Counted from the first letter of the stretch, positions 1 through 8,191 are shown. The stretch: DNA of 64,000 nt from UBA685 sp049889495 (GCA_049889495.1 JBMHDH010000016.1:1-64000), one strand, 5' to 3'. The notes: generated by a model from the letters alone, not told the origin. Program-made: numbers and translations.

Positions 1-126
1 ACAGGTGCCTGGCGGGCCAAACATGATGAATTCGACGCCTTCTGGCACATGTGTTAAACGTCCTTTTTCAGGCAGGGTGGCACCATGGCCAGAAAAAATC
101 ACATCATCTTTTGTGGTTTGAAACAT
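1..126 (-). CDS. N-terminus of a possible Stv-like domain protein (partial)
   Basis: Only the first 42 codons are inside the window; the gene runs off the left edge. The ATG at 126 follows a good AAGGAG ribosome site. The peptide carries a GHG motif near residue 14 followed by a VPEGVEFIMFGPPG stretch. This resembles the start of the putative adhesin Stv domain, where a short strand ending in GHG is followed by a VP-g-t-x-v-x-F pattern. It is the last visible gene of a minus-strand run with two DUF2589 genes, 58 bases downstream of the second. The family assignment is weak because so little is visible. Confidence 0.45.
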   Translation of the reverse strand, partial: MFQTTKDDVIFSGHGATLPEKGRLTHVPEGVEFIMFGPPGTC

Positions 127-184
127 ATCTTGTCTCCTTAGCTTTGGGTTTTGTGATGGGTTTAGGGAAATAACGAAAAAGCGA

Positions 185-793
185 TTATGCTGGGGCAGGC
201 GCCACGCCGCCAGATAAGGCAGGTGGTTGTTCACGCAACATCAAGGCTGTGTTGATTTCAGTCGCTGCTTTGACAACCTCATTCATGCTGTCAATGATTC
301 GCAATACCCCTTCAGGGGCCTCTGATTGGCCCATCTTGATTGAGATCGCCAATGTGGATGTGTAATCAGATTTCCGTCTTTGGCTTTTATCCACGCCAAC
401 AGACGCATTGAATGTGGCTGTTGCTTTGAACATGCCCATGCCAAAACTGGCCTCGCCCCCCACTGTTGTTTCAGATTTCAGTGATGATGCTTCTTCGGTG
501 CTGGCAGTCACATTCATAGTGGTTTCTATGCTGGCTTCTTGCACCACAAGCGCCCGCATATCAGACACAATTGCCGCTGGTGCATCATAATTGACAGAAA
601 GCGGGGTGTCGTTTCCCAAAATAGATGTCTTTGCCGAAGCTTGGATATTATCCATGCCTAAGATTGTGACCTGTCTTTCAAGAGCGGCTGCTTTGGTGGC
701 CGCATCTGCCGCTGATAAGGCTGTGACAATGCCGCCTAATTGGTTGCCCAGATTGTTAAATTTTTGTCTTTCTCTTTCTTCATATTCCGCCAT
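185..793 (-). CDS. DUF2589 family protein A
   Basis: A 202-residue protein of unknown function. The ATG at 793 has a GGAGG site five to six bases upstream. The N-terminal 50 residues are helical and Ala/Gln-rich. The middle (about 75-160) is a beta-type segment with alternating Thr/Ala/Val, and the C-terminal part reads APEGVLRIIDSMNEVV, close to the conserved end of DUF2589 domains. The tail is Pro/Ala-rich. There is no signal peptide and no membrane segment. It lies 23 bases downstream of a second DUF2589 gene, so the two are very likely co-transcribed and may form a complex; that last point is inference. Confidence 0.7.
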   Translation of the reverse strand: MAEYEERERQKFNNLGNQLGGIVTALSAADAATKAAALERQVTILGMDNIQASAKTSILGNDTPLSVNYDAPAAIVSDMRALVVQEASIETTMNVTASTEEASSLKSETTVGGEASFGMGMFKATATFNASVGVDKSQRRKSDYTSTLAISIKMGQSEAPEGVLRIIDSMNEVVKAATEINTALMLREQPPALSGGVAPAPA

Positions 794-816
794 ATTTTTC
801 CTCCATAGGTTGTAAT

Positions 817-1281
817 TTAGGGAATCAGTTTGTTGAGTTTATCGCGGATTTGTTCCGCCGATTCAGAAGGGTCTTTCAGGCTGAAGCACGCTTTGACTTT
901 CATTTCGGTGCTTCTCGATAGCAAACCCTTTGATAAGGAAATGGAAAATTTAGGATTGCCTGTTTGATCTGATAGTGGCGCACCAGATTCATCAAAGGCT
1001 TGTTTTACCTTTTGTGGTGCCACACCAATGACAGTGTCAAAATCCACTTCGATGCTGTCCAAATCTAAATGGCCTTGCGGTGTTAACCCAAATAAGGGCA
1101 CCTCTATTACCTCATCTCCAATTTTAATAGGCAACATGCGAAACCGATAAATATCCTCACCCTCATCTTTTTCAAGGAAGTCCTGCAAAGCTTCTATATT
1201 GGCTCTGGCGCAGGCATGCCTTGCATATTTGGTGGCTTCGCCCAGATGACATAGGAAATCGCTCAAATCAATATTCGCCAT
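817..1281 (-). CDS. DUF2589 family protein B
   Basis: A 154-residue soluble protein of unknown function and the first gene of the minus-strand cassette. The ATG at 1281 follows AAGGAGG at ideal spacing. An N-terminal helical part with three Cys (residues 11, 24 and about 132 overall) is followed by a strand-rich region beginning near EVPLFGLTP (about residue 61). The C-terminal segment FSLKDPSESAEQIRDKLNKL matches the end of DUF2589 domains. It shares domain type and likely operon with the 202-residue protein downstream, but the two differ in sequence, so they are diverged paralogues rather than a recent duplication. Confidence 0.7.
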   Translation of the reverse strand: MANIDLSDFLCHLGEATKYARHACARANIEALQDFLEKDEGEDIYRFRMLPIKIGDEVIEVPLFGLTPQGHLDLDSIEVDFDTVIGVAPQKVKQAFDESGAPLSDQTGNPKFSISLSKGLLSRSTEMKVKACFSLKDPSESAEQIRDKLNKLIP

Positions 1282-1770
1282 ACATCCTCCTTTTGAAATG
1301 GCTTTCGTACCTCTTTGTAAAACTGGAGAAAAGCAGGGTTAAGAATCTTGTCAAATAGCTCTGGTGGACAGGCAAAAAGTTATTTTGAATAGGGTTATTT
1401 GTCCCTTTGCACCAAAGAAGGCAAATTGGAACGACGTTGGGATAACCAAAAGAGGGAGGCGCGACTAGTAAAAATTTTCACAGATAAAAAACACAAAATT
1501 TACAATAATAATTTGTAAATATTTACAAATTATAAATATGACACCTTTTTCATGGCAAGGGTCTTATGTCTTTTGCTATCAGACTATCACCTGTGCATGA
1601 GCACAGGACAGTTTTTTGGAGACCGCTACACCTCTCACCTCATTTAGGGCGTGATGATAGATGTTAAAAACACCGCATTAAGGATGATTTATTTATGGGG
1701 TGTTACATGATTTATCAAAGGCAAACCGGCAATGTTGTTTCCGTAATAAATGAAAAAAAGGAGCCTATTT
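1282..1770. other. Divergent intergenic region between DUF2589 cassette and aceA
   Basis: This 489-base stretch has no convincing gene. It must hold the promoters for the minus-strand DUF2589 cassette and for aceA. The part from about 1485 to 1540 is very AT-rich and contains the palindromic operator described separately. From 1541 to 1757 lies a long untranslated leader for aceA in which I see no recognisable riboswitch. Confidence 0.6.
1498..1533. promoter_or_regulatory. Palindromic operator upstream of aceA
   Basis: Positions 1508-1533 form a perfect 26-bp palindrome with core TTGTAAATATTTACAA at 1513-1528. A third half-site, ATTTACAA, lies at 1498-1505, seven bases before the core. The identical 16-bp core with the same seven-base spacing to an extra TTACAA half-site occurs upstream of the ScfR/RamB-like regulator gene (53559-53589). 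ScfR/RamB-type proteins control isocitrate lyase in other bacteria, so this is the likely binding site of the regulator encoded at 52037-53461. Binding itself is inferred. Confidence 0.75.
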
Positions 1771-3375
1771 ATGAGTCGTTATCTTGAACTGGTTGCAGAA
1801 AAAGCAAAGACAATCAAATCAGCTGGATCTGCATGGAATGCAATTAACCCTGAATATGCGGCACGTATGGAATTGCAAAACCGCTTTAAAACAGGTCTAG
1901 ATGTGGCACGTTACACAGCGGATATCATGCGCACGGATATGGCAGAATATGACGCTGATAGTAGCCAATATACCCAATCATTAGGGTGCTGGCATGGCTT
2001 TACGGCTCAACAGATGATGATGGCTGTCAAGCGTCATCGCAAAACAACCAACAAATCATATGTCTATTTGTCAGGGTGGATGGTTGCCGCATTGCGGTCT
2101 GATTTTGGTCCTTTGCCTGATCAGTCAATGCATGAAAAGACGGCTGTGTCTGGCCTAATCGAAGAAATTTATACGTTCTTGCGTCAAGCAGATGCGCGTG
2201 AACTGCGCCATCTTTTCACGGATTTGGACAAGGCACGTGCCGAAGGCGGTGATGTTGACGCTGCGCTTGCTGCCATTGACAATCATGAAACTCATGTGGT
2301 GCCGATTATCGCTGATATTGACGCTGGCTTTGGTAATGAAGAAGCCACTTATTTGCTGGCGAAACGCATGATCGAAGCAGGGGCTTGCTGTATCCAGCTA
2401 GAAAATCAGGTATCTGATGCCAAGCAATGTGGCCACCAAGATGGTAAGGTAACAGTGCCGCATGAAGATTTCCTATCTAAGATTAACGCGGTTCGTTATG
2501 CGTTCTTGGAACTAGGCGTTGATAATGGCGTTATCGTCGCACGTACTGACAGCCTTGGTGCTGGTTTGACTCAGAAGATCCCAGTATCGCAAAAGCCTGG
2601 TGATTTGGCTGATCAATATAATTCGTTCCTAGAATTAGAAGAGATTTCTGATTTATCAGAGCTAAAGCAGGGTGAGCAGGTTGTCACACAAGGTGGCAAA
2701 TCTTATAAGCCAGTGCGCTTGCCAAATGGTCTTTATGCGTTCCGTCAAGGTACGGGCGAAGACCGTTGTGTGCTTGATGGCATCACATCATTGCAAAATG
2801 GCGCTGATATGTTGTGGATTGAAACAGAACGTCCAAATGTGGCTCAAATCGGCGGCATGGTCAGCCGTATCCGTGAAGTAATGCCAAATGCCAAGCTTGT
2901 TTATAACAACTCACCAAGCTTTAACTGGACTTTGAATTTCCGTAATCAGGTGCATGAAGAATGGGTGGCAGCTGGCAAGGATGTGTCGGCCTATCCAGAT
3001 CCAAAGGCAAATCCACAAGCTTTGATGGACACCAAATATGACGATAGCGAATTGGCCATGGAAGCTGATAAATTGGTGCAGTCCTTCCAAGCAGATGGCG
3101 CACGTGAAGCTGGTATTTTCCACCATCTGATCACCTTGCCAACCTATCATGATACCGCCCTTGGTACAGATGTTTTGTCTGAAGGCTATTTCGGTGATCT
3201 AGGCATGTTGGCTTATGTGCGTGATGTTCAGCGCAAGGAAATTCACCGCGGCATGGCATCGGTTAAGCACCAGGATCTAGCAGGGTCAAACATTGGTGAT
3301 GATCACAAAGAATATTTCTCTGGCGATATGGCTTTGTTGGCATCAGGTGAAGATAACACTATGAATCAATTTTAA
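1771..3375 (+). CDS. aceA: Isocitrate lyase
   Basis: Splits isocitrate into glyoxylate and succinate in the glyoxylate shunt, allowing growth on acetate and fatty acids. The 534-residue product is of the longer type (about 530 residues, as in Pseudomonas and Acinetobacter). It has the catalytic motif KQCGH at residues 218-222, with nucleophilic Cys220, rather than the KKCGH of E. coli. I chose ATG 1771 because AAGGAG sits at 1758-1763; an upstream in-frame start would put the Shine-Dalgarno inside the gene. The gene stands alone, with a strong terminator after it. No malate synthase is in the window. Control by the ScfR/RamB-like regulator is suggested by the shared operator. Confidence 0.96.
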   Translation: MSRYLELVAEKAKTIKSAGSAWNAINPEYAARMELQNRFKTGLDVARYTADIMRTDMAEYDADSSQYTQSLGCWHGFTAQQMMMAVKRHRKTTNKSYVYLSGWMVAALRSDFGPLPDQSMHEKTAVSGLIEEIYTFLRQADARELRHLFTDLDKARAEGGDVDAALAAIDNHETHVVPIIADIDAGFGNEEATYLLAKRMIEAGACCIQLENQVSDAKQCGHQDGKVTVPHEDFLSKINAVRYAFLELGVDNGVIVARTDSLGAGLTQKIPVSQKPGDLADQYNSFLELEEISDLSELKQGEQVVTQGGKSYKPVRLPNGLYAFRQGTGEDRCVLDGITSLQNGADMLWIETERPNVAQIGGMVSRIREVMPNAKLVYNNSPSFNWTLNFRNQVHEEWVAAGKDVSAYPDPKANPQALMDTKYDDSELAMEADKLVQSFQADGAREAGIFHHLITLPTYHDTALGTDVLSEGYFGDLGMLAYVRDVQRKEIHRGMASVKHQDLAGSNIGDDHKEYFSGDMALLASGEDNTMNQF

Positions 3376-3423
3376 ATTTGGGAACCAATTTTCGGTTCAA
3401 CACATACCAGTCTATGCGCTGAT

Positions 3424-3457
3424 AAAAAAAGGCCCGTATCCTTCCACGGGCCTTTTT
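3424..3457. terminator. Bidirectional terminator between aceA and STAS gene
   Basis: The stem GGCCCGT/ACGGGCC (3431-3437 and 3446-3452) is flanked by an A-run on the left and a T-run on the right. It can therefore end transcription of aceA and of the converging STAS gene. Confidence 0.9.
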
Positions 3458-3479
3458 CATTTTTTGACAATCATGCCCA

Positions 3480-3782
3480 CTAGAGTCTTTGAACATCGAA
3501 AAGTGTGTCAAATTTCAATGTGGCAAGCACATTCATTAAGGCTGAAGACGGATTAACAAGCCGCACCATCTTATTGGATTTGCGTAATAATTTATAGGCC
3601 ATGATTAAACAAGCAATGCCGCTTGAATCAATATAAGCAAGATCTGCGGCATGAACATGTAAATCAAGATGGGTTGGCAATTCAGCAAGGGCCGTGCGCA
3701 AGGTGGCATTTGTGGCGATATTGACATCGCCTGCCAATGTCAAAATTGTGGCGCTATTTGTCTGTTCAATTGTGAATGCCAT
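3480..3782 (-). CDS. STAS-domain anti-sigma-factor antagonist
   Basis: A 100-residue single STAS domain of the SpoIIAA/RsbV type. These act in partner switching: when unphosphorylated they bind an anti-sigma kinase, and a SpoIIE-type phosphatase reactivates them. The DSSG motif at residues 52-55 supplies the usual phosphorylated serine (Ser53). It is the last gene of the minus-strand group containing a SpoIIE phosphatase, from which it is separated by the PAS-like gene and a gap of 102 bases, so it may have its own promoter. No RsbW/SpoIIAB-type kinase or sigma factor is in the window. Confidence 0.85.
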   Translation of the reverse strand: MAFTIEQTNSATILTLAGDVNIATNATLRTALAELPTHLDLHVHAADLAYIDSSGIACLIMAYKLLRKSNKMVRLVNPSSALMNVLATLKFDTLFDVQRL

Positions 3783-3884
3783 TATATGACCCTTATGTTT
3801 CTTACTGAGCCTAATAAGTGGCTAGCATGCTTTGATTGGCTTGTCATTGATTTCTCTCAAAACGAAAATTCTTCAACTAAAACC

Positions 3885-4307
3885 TTATTGCGATTTGTAA
3901 TAGGTGAGTAGGTTGCTCAATTTTTTATTTTCGCGTTGTAAGCTTGCAAGCTGGTTTTCCATCATTTTGCTATAGCTGGCAAGCATAGCGTCACTGCGTG
4001 CGCTTTCAGAAGCATCGAACGCAATGGCAATAAAGTGATCATTTTGTTTCCGAATTTCAAGGCGATAGAGTAGATCGGCTTTGTCAGCTACGCTGATACG
4101 ACAATGATAGGCTTGCCCATTGCCTAATCGTCTCTCACATTTCCGCTGGTTAAAATCATCTGTTAGATCATTTAGATTTTGACCAATAACCGCACCAAAA
4201 AGAGCGGTGAAGGGCTGGTTAGCATCACAAATAATCATGGCCTCATCAAGCATGATGATGGGTAAAGCGAATAAGGATGTCAGGTCATTATCCAGTGTTA
4301 TCATCAT
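3885..4307 (-). CDS. PAS-like sensor protein with C-terminal coiled coil
   Basis: A 140-residue protein resembling the first third of the phosphatase encoded just upstream. Both share the pattern LISFF/LTSLF, a PII-LD strand, an ADFSERKCQRK/DDFNQRKCERR segment, a YR-I strand and a short coiled coil starting MLASYSKM/LMASYSQM. It has no catalytic domain. The start overlaps the stop of the phosphatase gene (ATGA at 4304-4307), so the two are translationally coupled. It probably forms a heterodimer with, or competes with, the phosphatase sensor half; this is inference. The PAS call rests on size and pattern rather than a clear ligand site. Confidence 0.6.
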   Translation of the reverse strand: MMITLDNDLTSLFALPIIMLDEAMIICDANQPFTALFGAVIGQNLNDLTDDFNQRKCERRLGNGQAYHCRISVADKADLLYRLEIRKQNDHFIAIAFDASESARSDAMLASYSKMMENQLASLQRENKKLSNLLTYYKSQ

Positions 4308-5428
4308 GATTTTGTCGCGGTATTACCAATCGTGGCCAACGTAATATCGTCTATTTGTGGGTGCTGTTTTGCGAGATCAAAAAGCTGGGCTAGCGCCGCT
4401 GGGCCATAGCTTTTATCTAACTGAATCAAAAAGTCATAAGCCGCCTTGTCATCAGCAAATCCATCCTCATGATCAGGCAATCTTAAATCCAATATACCGT
4501 CGCTAAAGATATAAAGCCGCTTGCCCTCAATTGGGCAGTGATGCGCTGTGATATCTTCATAAAAATCAGCTGGCAAAACCCCAATGGCTGGCCCATCTGA
4601 CGGGAAATGGTGCACATCTGCCTGATCGCCAATCAATAACGCATCAGGGTTCCCCAAATTTAATAGCTCACATTGCTTTTTATCTGGTGATAGCCGCGCC
4701 AAGGTCATTGCCACAAAAAGTCCATCTGGAAATTTATCTTCTAAAATAGTTACGATTTGTCGCGCTAAGTGGGTCAATGTTGGGGCATCAAAGCAGGCGC
4801 GAAAGGCCGTTAATGTTTGTGCCATGATGATGGCCGCATAAATGCCTTTGCCTGCCACATCGCCTGAAACAAAGGTGATTTGACCATCTTCATGTTCTGC
4901 AATTTCATGAAAATCACCTGATAATTCACGAAGCGGCACACAGCGTGATTCAATGCCGTCAAATTGGATGCGTTCTGGGACAAGCAATTCTTGAACAGTC
5001 TGGGCTTGATCTATTTCCGCATTAATTCTGGCGCCCCAAATCGCAAGCTGTTCATTTTTCTGCACAATTTCACGATTTTGTTTCTCGATCATCTGGCTAT
5101 AACTTGCCATTAAAGCCTCATTGCGCAATGTCGCAGACGCATCACTTGCCAGCCCATAATAACCAGCCTCATAAGCCTTTAATTCAATTTCAAAAGCAAT
5201 AGGACGCTTAGATTTTGACTGCACAATAAAGCGATAGCTTTGGCCTGACGCTTGTTTGCGCTGGCATTTTCGTTCACTGAAATCTGCGCTGTAATCAGGC
5301 AAATAATGACCAGTAATATCCCCAAAAGAGGCTTGAAAGGCCTGATTTAAGCTTGTGATGTGAAAGCGGTGATCAAGTGTGATGATGGGGACATCAAAAA
5401 ACGAGATCAGATCGGCATCATGCGTCAA
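4304..5428 (-). CDS. PAS-like sensor fused to SpoIIE/PP2C serine phosphatase
   Basis: A 374-residue protein with a PAS-like sensor (about 1-110), a coiled coil (about 110-150) and a PP2C-type SpoIIE phosphatase domain (about 155-370). Metal-binding and catalytic signatures are visible as LSGDFHE, SGDVAGKG, FSDGILDL and DDITLATI. It is expected to dephosphorylate STAS-domain antagonists such as the one encoded at 3480-3782. The start overlaps the end of the truncated hemoglobin gene by 11 bases, and the stop overlaps the next PAS-like gene. The layout suggests that a gas or redox signal at the globin or PAS domain controls phosphatase activity; that is inference. Confidence 0.85.
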   Translation of the reverse strand: MTHDADLISFFDVPIITLDHRFHITSLNQAFQASFGDITGHYLPDYSADFSERKCQRKQASGQSYRFIVQSKSKRPIAFEIELKAYEAGYYGLASDASATLRNEALMASYSQMIEKQNREIVQKNEQLAIWGARINAEIDQAQTVQELLVPERIQFDGIESRCVPLRELSGDFHEIAEHEDGQITFVSGDVAGKGIYAAIIMAQTLTAFRACFDAPTLTHLARQIVTILEDKFPDGLFVAMTLARLSPDKKQCELLNLGNPDALLIGDQADVHHFPSDGPAIGVLPADFYEDITAHHCPIEGKRLYIFSDGILDLRLPDHEDGFADDKAAYDFLIQLDKSYGPAALAQLFDLAKQHPQIDDITLATIGNTATKS

Positions 5429-5771
5429 CGATATCGCCCTTAAGAGAGGCTAAGAGGCCGATGATATGGGTGATGTCTTCGTCCTCAACACCATTATCTT
5501 CAAGGACAAATTGTACGGTCTTTGCGACCTCATCAAAGGCTTGTTCTGAAATCTTCAACCCCGTATGCGCAACATTCATGGCGCGGCCATCATATTGTTC
5601 TGGTCCGCCAAGGGCTTGTGATAAAAATTTGACCTGATGATCCATTAACCCTTTTAAATCAGACCGATCAAAATAAGGGGCTGTAATTTTATTTTCAATC
5701 AGCTCATCATATAGATCTGATACCAATTTACTGATCGTGGCAAAGCCACCATATTTTTCAAATAAAGACAT
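5418..5771 (-). CDS. Group I truncated hemoglobin
   Basis: A small heme protein of about 117 residues with the trHbN pattern: EKYGGFATISKLVSDLYDEL at the start, DHQ-x-FLSQALGGP in the middle, and the proximal heme ligand His69 in AHTGLKIS. Such proteins bind O2 or NO and serve in detoxification or sensing. In-frame ATGs exist at 5798, 5780 and 5771; the fold begins at SLFEKYGG, so I use 5771, with 5780 almost equally likely. The gene overlaps the SpoIIE phosphatase gene by 11 bases, an uncommon neighbour that hints at a sensor role. Confidence 0.88.
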   Translation of the reverse strand: MSLFEKYGGFATISKLVSDLYDELIENKITAPYFDRSDLKGLMDHQVKFLSQALGGPEQYDGRAMNVAHTGLKISEQAFDEVAKTVQFVLEDNGVEDEDITHIIGLLASLKGDIVDA

Positions 5772-5859
5772 AAGGTCCATCCATAAGCATAATCTCATCC
5801 ACCCTTATTGTTATGTGTGAATTAGAACAAATGCAAGTGGGGTCTATTTGGCTTGTGGA

Positions 5860-6825
5860 TTACGCACATAGATTATTGGTTGGCGCACCTGTGGCAAAGG
5901 CATCAATATGCCCAATCAGCTGGTCCCATAAAATTTGCATGGCTTCATCAGATGCCCATGCGGTATGCGGGGTCAGGATGAAGTTGGGGCGATGCAGATT
6001 CTGCATAAAAATATGATCAGCCGCTGGCGGTTCTGTTGTGACAACATCAAAACCAGCCCCCGAAATCTTGCCAGTATCAAGGGCGTTAATCACATCTTCT
6101 TCATTGACCAGCCCACCACGTGATGTGTTAATAATCAGCGGCCTTCGTACCATTTTGGCAAATTCATCTGCGGCAATATAATTGGTGGTTTCGGCTGTTA
6201 GGGGACAATGGAGCGATATCACATCGGCGCGCGCTAGCACCTCATCAAATGCGGTATAGCCTTCTGGAATGGTTGGGCTGTTTTTGCGCGCCGCTTTTAA
6301 GACGGTCATGCCGAAGGCTTCAGCGATCTTTTGGACAGAGCCGCCGATTGTGCCTGTGCCAATCAAGCCAAGAACTGAGCCATGCAAATCAGCAATAGGG
6401 TGGGTGAAAAAGCAAAATTGATTGGCGGCCTGCCATTGGCCTTGTGCCACATCTCTTTGATAGCCTTTTAACGCGCGTCGTAAGGATAGGATCAAAGCAA
6501 AGCAATGTTCTGGCACGGTCTTTTGGGCATAGCCTCTGATATTTGAAACAATGATGCCATGATCTTGGCATGCTGCAATATCAATTTTATCAAAGCCTGT
6601 GGCTGAGATCGCAATCATTTTTAATTTCGGCAATTGCGCAATGATATCTCGCGGCATAGCAACTTTATTGAGTACCGCGATATCGGCGTCTTTCAACCGA
6701 TCAATCACATCTGCTGGGTCTGTTTTCTCATAGCTTGTCCAATGATGCGCTGTTTGCGGTTTGCCAAGCGTGATATTCGGGCCAATGGTGGCTCTATCTA
6801 GGTGAACAATCGAAAAAGCAGACAT
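5860..6825 (-). CDS. D-2-hydroxyacid dehydrogenase (glycerate dehydrogenase-like)
   Basis: An NAD(P)-dependent oxidoreductase of 321 residues that interconverts a 2-oxoacid and a D-2-hydroxyacid; hydroxypyruvate/glycerate or glyoxylate/glycolate are plausible substrates. The Rossmann motif GLIGTGTIG lies at 153-161. The catalytic triad is Arg236 (NTSRGG), Glu265 (TTEPP) and His287 (TPHTAW). The domain order matches HprA-type enzymes. It is a single gene with its own 5' gap; the neighbouring ArsC-like gene lies upstream on the same strand. Exact substrate cannot be read from sequence. Confidence 0.88.
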   Translation of the reverse strand: MSAFSIVHLDRATIGPNITLGKPQTAHHWTSYEKTDPADVIDRLKDADIAVLNKVAMPRDIIAQLPKLKMIAISATGFDKIDIAACQDHGIIVSNIRGYAQKTVPEHCFALILSLRRALKGYQRDVAQGQWQAANQFCFFTHPIADLHGSVLGLIGTGTIGGSVQKIAEAFGMTVLKAARKNSPTIPEGYTAFDEVLARADVISLHCPLTAETTNYIAADEFAKMVRRPLIINTSRGGLVNEEDVINALDTGKISGAGFDVVTTEPPAADHIFMQNLHRPNFILTPHTAWASDEAMQILWDQLIGHIDAFATGAPTNNLCA

Positions 6826-6878
6826 GAGGAAGGCTCCTAAAGAGATAGATATCAGATGGTATGAAGTGAGGTTTGCTT

Positions 6879-7229
6879 TTACAAAAGCGTTAGCACATTT
6901 TCAGGCGGCCTGCCTATCACAGCGCGATCCCCTTTGGTCACAATGGGGCGTTCAATCAGTTTCGGATAACGGATCATCACTTCTAGAAGGGCATCACCGT
7001 TGATCTCATCATTAGGTGCGATATGGGTCTTATAATCAGCCTCTGATTTACGCAAAATATCAGCGGGGTCTTTACCAAGCAGGGCAAGAAGGTCTGATAA
7101 TTCTTTTGCCGATGGTGTGTTTTCCAAATAAAGAATAATTTCTGGCTCATGGCCATGTTGGCGTATAATATCCAATGTTTGGCGCGATTTGCTGCAACGA
7201 GGGTTATGATAAATTGTGATGTTTTCCAT
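6879..7229 (-). CDS. arsC: ArsC-family arsenate reductase (glutaredoxin type)
   Basis: A 116-residue thioredoxin-fold protein with the family signature YHNPRCSKSR and redox-active Cys12. The C-terminal part has the IERPIV-x-KGDRAVIGRPPE pattern typical of ArsC that uses glutathione and glutaredoxin. I start it at ATG 7229, where AGGG lies upstream and the fold begins; the frame stays open further upstream without family similarity. No arsenite pump or ArsR regulator is adjacent, so a general redox role is possible. Spx/MgsR relatives have a similar fold but differ at the RPIV motif. Confidence 0.9.
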   Translation of the reverse strand: MENITIYHNPRCSKSRQTLDIIRQHGHEPEIILYLENTPSAKELSDLLALLGKDPADILRKSEADYKTHIAPNDEINGDALLEVMIRYPKLIERPIVTKGDRAVIGRPPENVLTLL

Positions 7230-7346
7230 GAAAAACAGGCCCTTATGAACTATGGCTTTTGCCGCTTTATGAATTGCGATACGCTCATAGATGTTGCCTT
7301 TTTGGCGCAGATAATCAAGGCAAATAGACAAATGAGATGAAAGATC

Positions 7347-7667
7347 ATGATGGATTTGCAATTTTCATTCGAAGCCCGATTATGGGTTTGGCAAGGGCCA
7401 TCTGCTTGGTATTTTGTGACTTTGCCAGTTGCGGTCGCAGATGAAATCCGCTTTTTCACAAGCGAACAGATGGGCGGTACAAAAAGAAGAGGCTTTGGCT
7501 CTGTTCGTGTATCTGTCCAGCTTGATGATGAAATCTGGGCGACCTCTGTTTTTCCTGACAAACAAAGTGGGTCTTATTTATTGCCAATCAAAGCCGCCAT
7601 CCGCAAAGCCACAAATTGGCATCTGGATGATGTGCGGCTATTGCATCTAAAGATTAAGCCAGATTAA
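7347..7667 (+). CDS. DUF1905 domain protein
   Basis: A 106-residue protein that consists almost wholly of a DUF1905 beta-barrel-like domain, with the features FEARLWVWQGPSAWYFVTLP at the start and KRRGFGSVRVSV in the middle. Function is unknown. An in-frame second ATG lies three bases downstream. It is followed 24 bases later by another gene that joins a DUF1905-like domain to a YdeI-type tail, suggesting co-transcription and a shared role. Confidence 0.8.
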   Translation: MMDLQFSFEARLWVWQGPSAWYFVTLPVAVADEIRFFTSEQMGGTKRRGFGSVRVSVQLDDEIWATSVFPDKQSGSYLLPIKAAIRKATNWHLDDVRLLHLKIKPD

Positions 7668-7691
7668 CCGCAAGGGTGTTGGAAGCGATCC

Positions 7692-8171
7692 ATGTCTTAT
7701 TATGATTTTGTTTTTGAAGCACAGATTGAAAAATTGCCAATCGGTAATGGCAAAAAGGTTTTGCATTATACGGTTGTTATCTTGCCAGATTCAGTGGTCT
7801 CATCTTTGCCCTTCGCAGATTATCCCAAGCTGAGGATCATCGGAGAGTTAGAAGATCATCCCATCAGAGGCGCGTGGAACCCTTTGGCAGATGGCAGGAA
7901 ATATTTCATCCTTTCGCAAAAATTTTTGCGATCAGCTGGCCTTTTGTTGGGCGATTGGACAGAAATGCGTTTCAATATTGATGATCAAGATTTTGTTGAT
8001 ATTCCAAGTGAATTACAGGCCTATTTAGCGTGCAATGACGCCTTTCGTGAAAAATGGCAGGGCCTAACAGCTGGCAAACAGCGGTTTTTTTGTCATCAGA
8101 TTTCATCAGCAAAACAACAAACCACAAGAGATAAACGCACCAATCAGGCGATTGCCCAGATTATGGCATAA
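7692..8171 (+). CDS. DUF1905 plus YdeI/OmpD-associated domain protein
   Basis: A 159-residue soluble protein. Residues 1-95 follow the DUF1905 pattern. Residues 105-159 have the ending typical of YdeI/OmpD-associated proteins: an Ala-x-x-x-x-F-x-x-L segment, then ISSAKQQTTRDKRTNQAIAQI. This family has been linked to protection against bacteriocins and peptides in enterobacteria, but its biochemical role is not known. It follows the single-domain DUF1905 gene and faces a further YdeI-type gene at 8192-8761 on the other strand. Confidence 0.78.
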   Translation: MSYYDFVFEAQIEKLPIGNGKKVLHYTVVILPDSVVSSLPFADYPKLRIIGELEDHPIRGAWNPLADGRKYFILSQKFLRSAGLLLGDWTEMRFNIDDQDFVDIPSELQAYLACNDAFREKWQGLTAGKQRFFCHQISSAKQQTTRDKRTNQAIAQIMA

Positions 8172-8191
8172 GGTTTATCTGTAATCAGGGC

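Noticed and set aside
1282..1770. CRISPR or repeat array in the AT-rich aceA upstream region
   Set aside because: The repeats are three half-sites of one palindrome, with no regular spacers.
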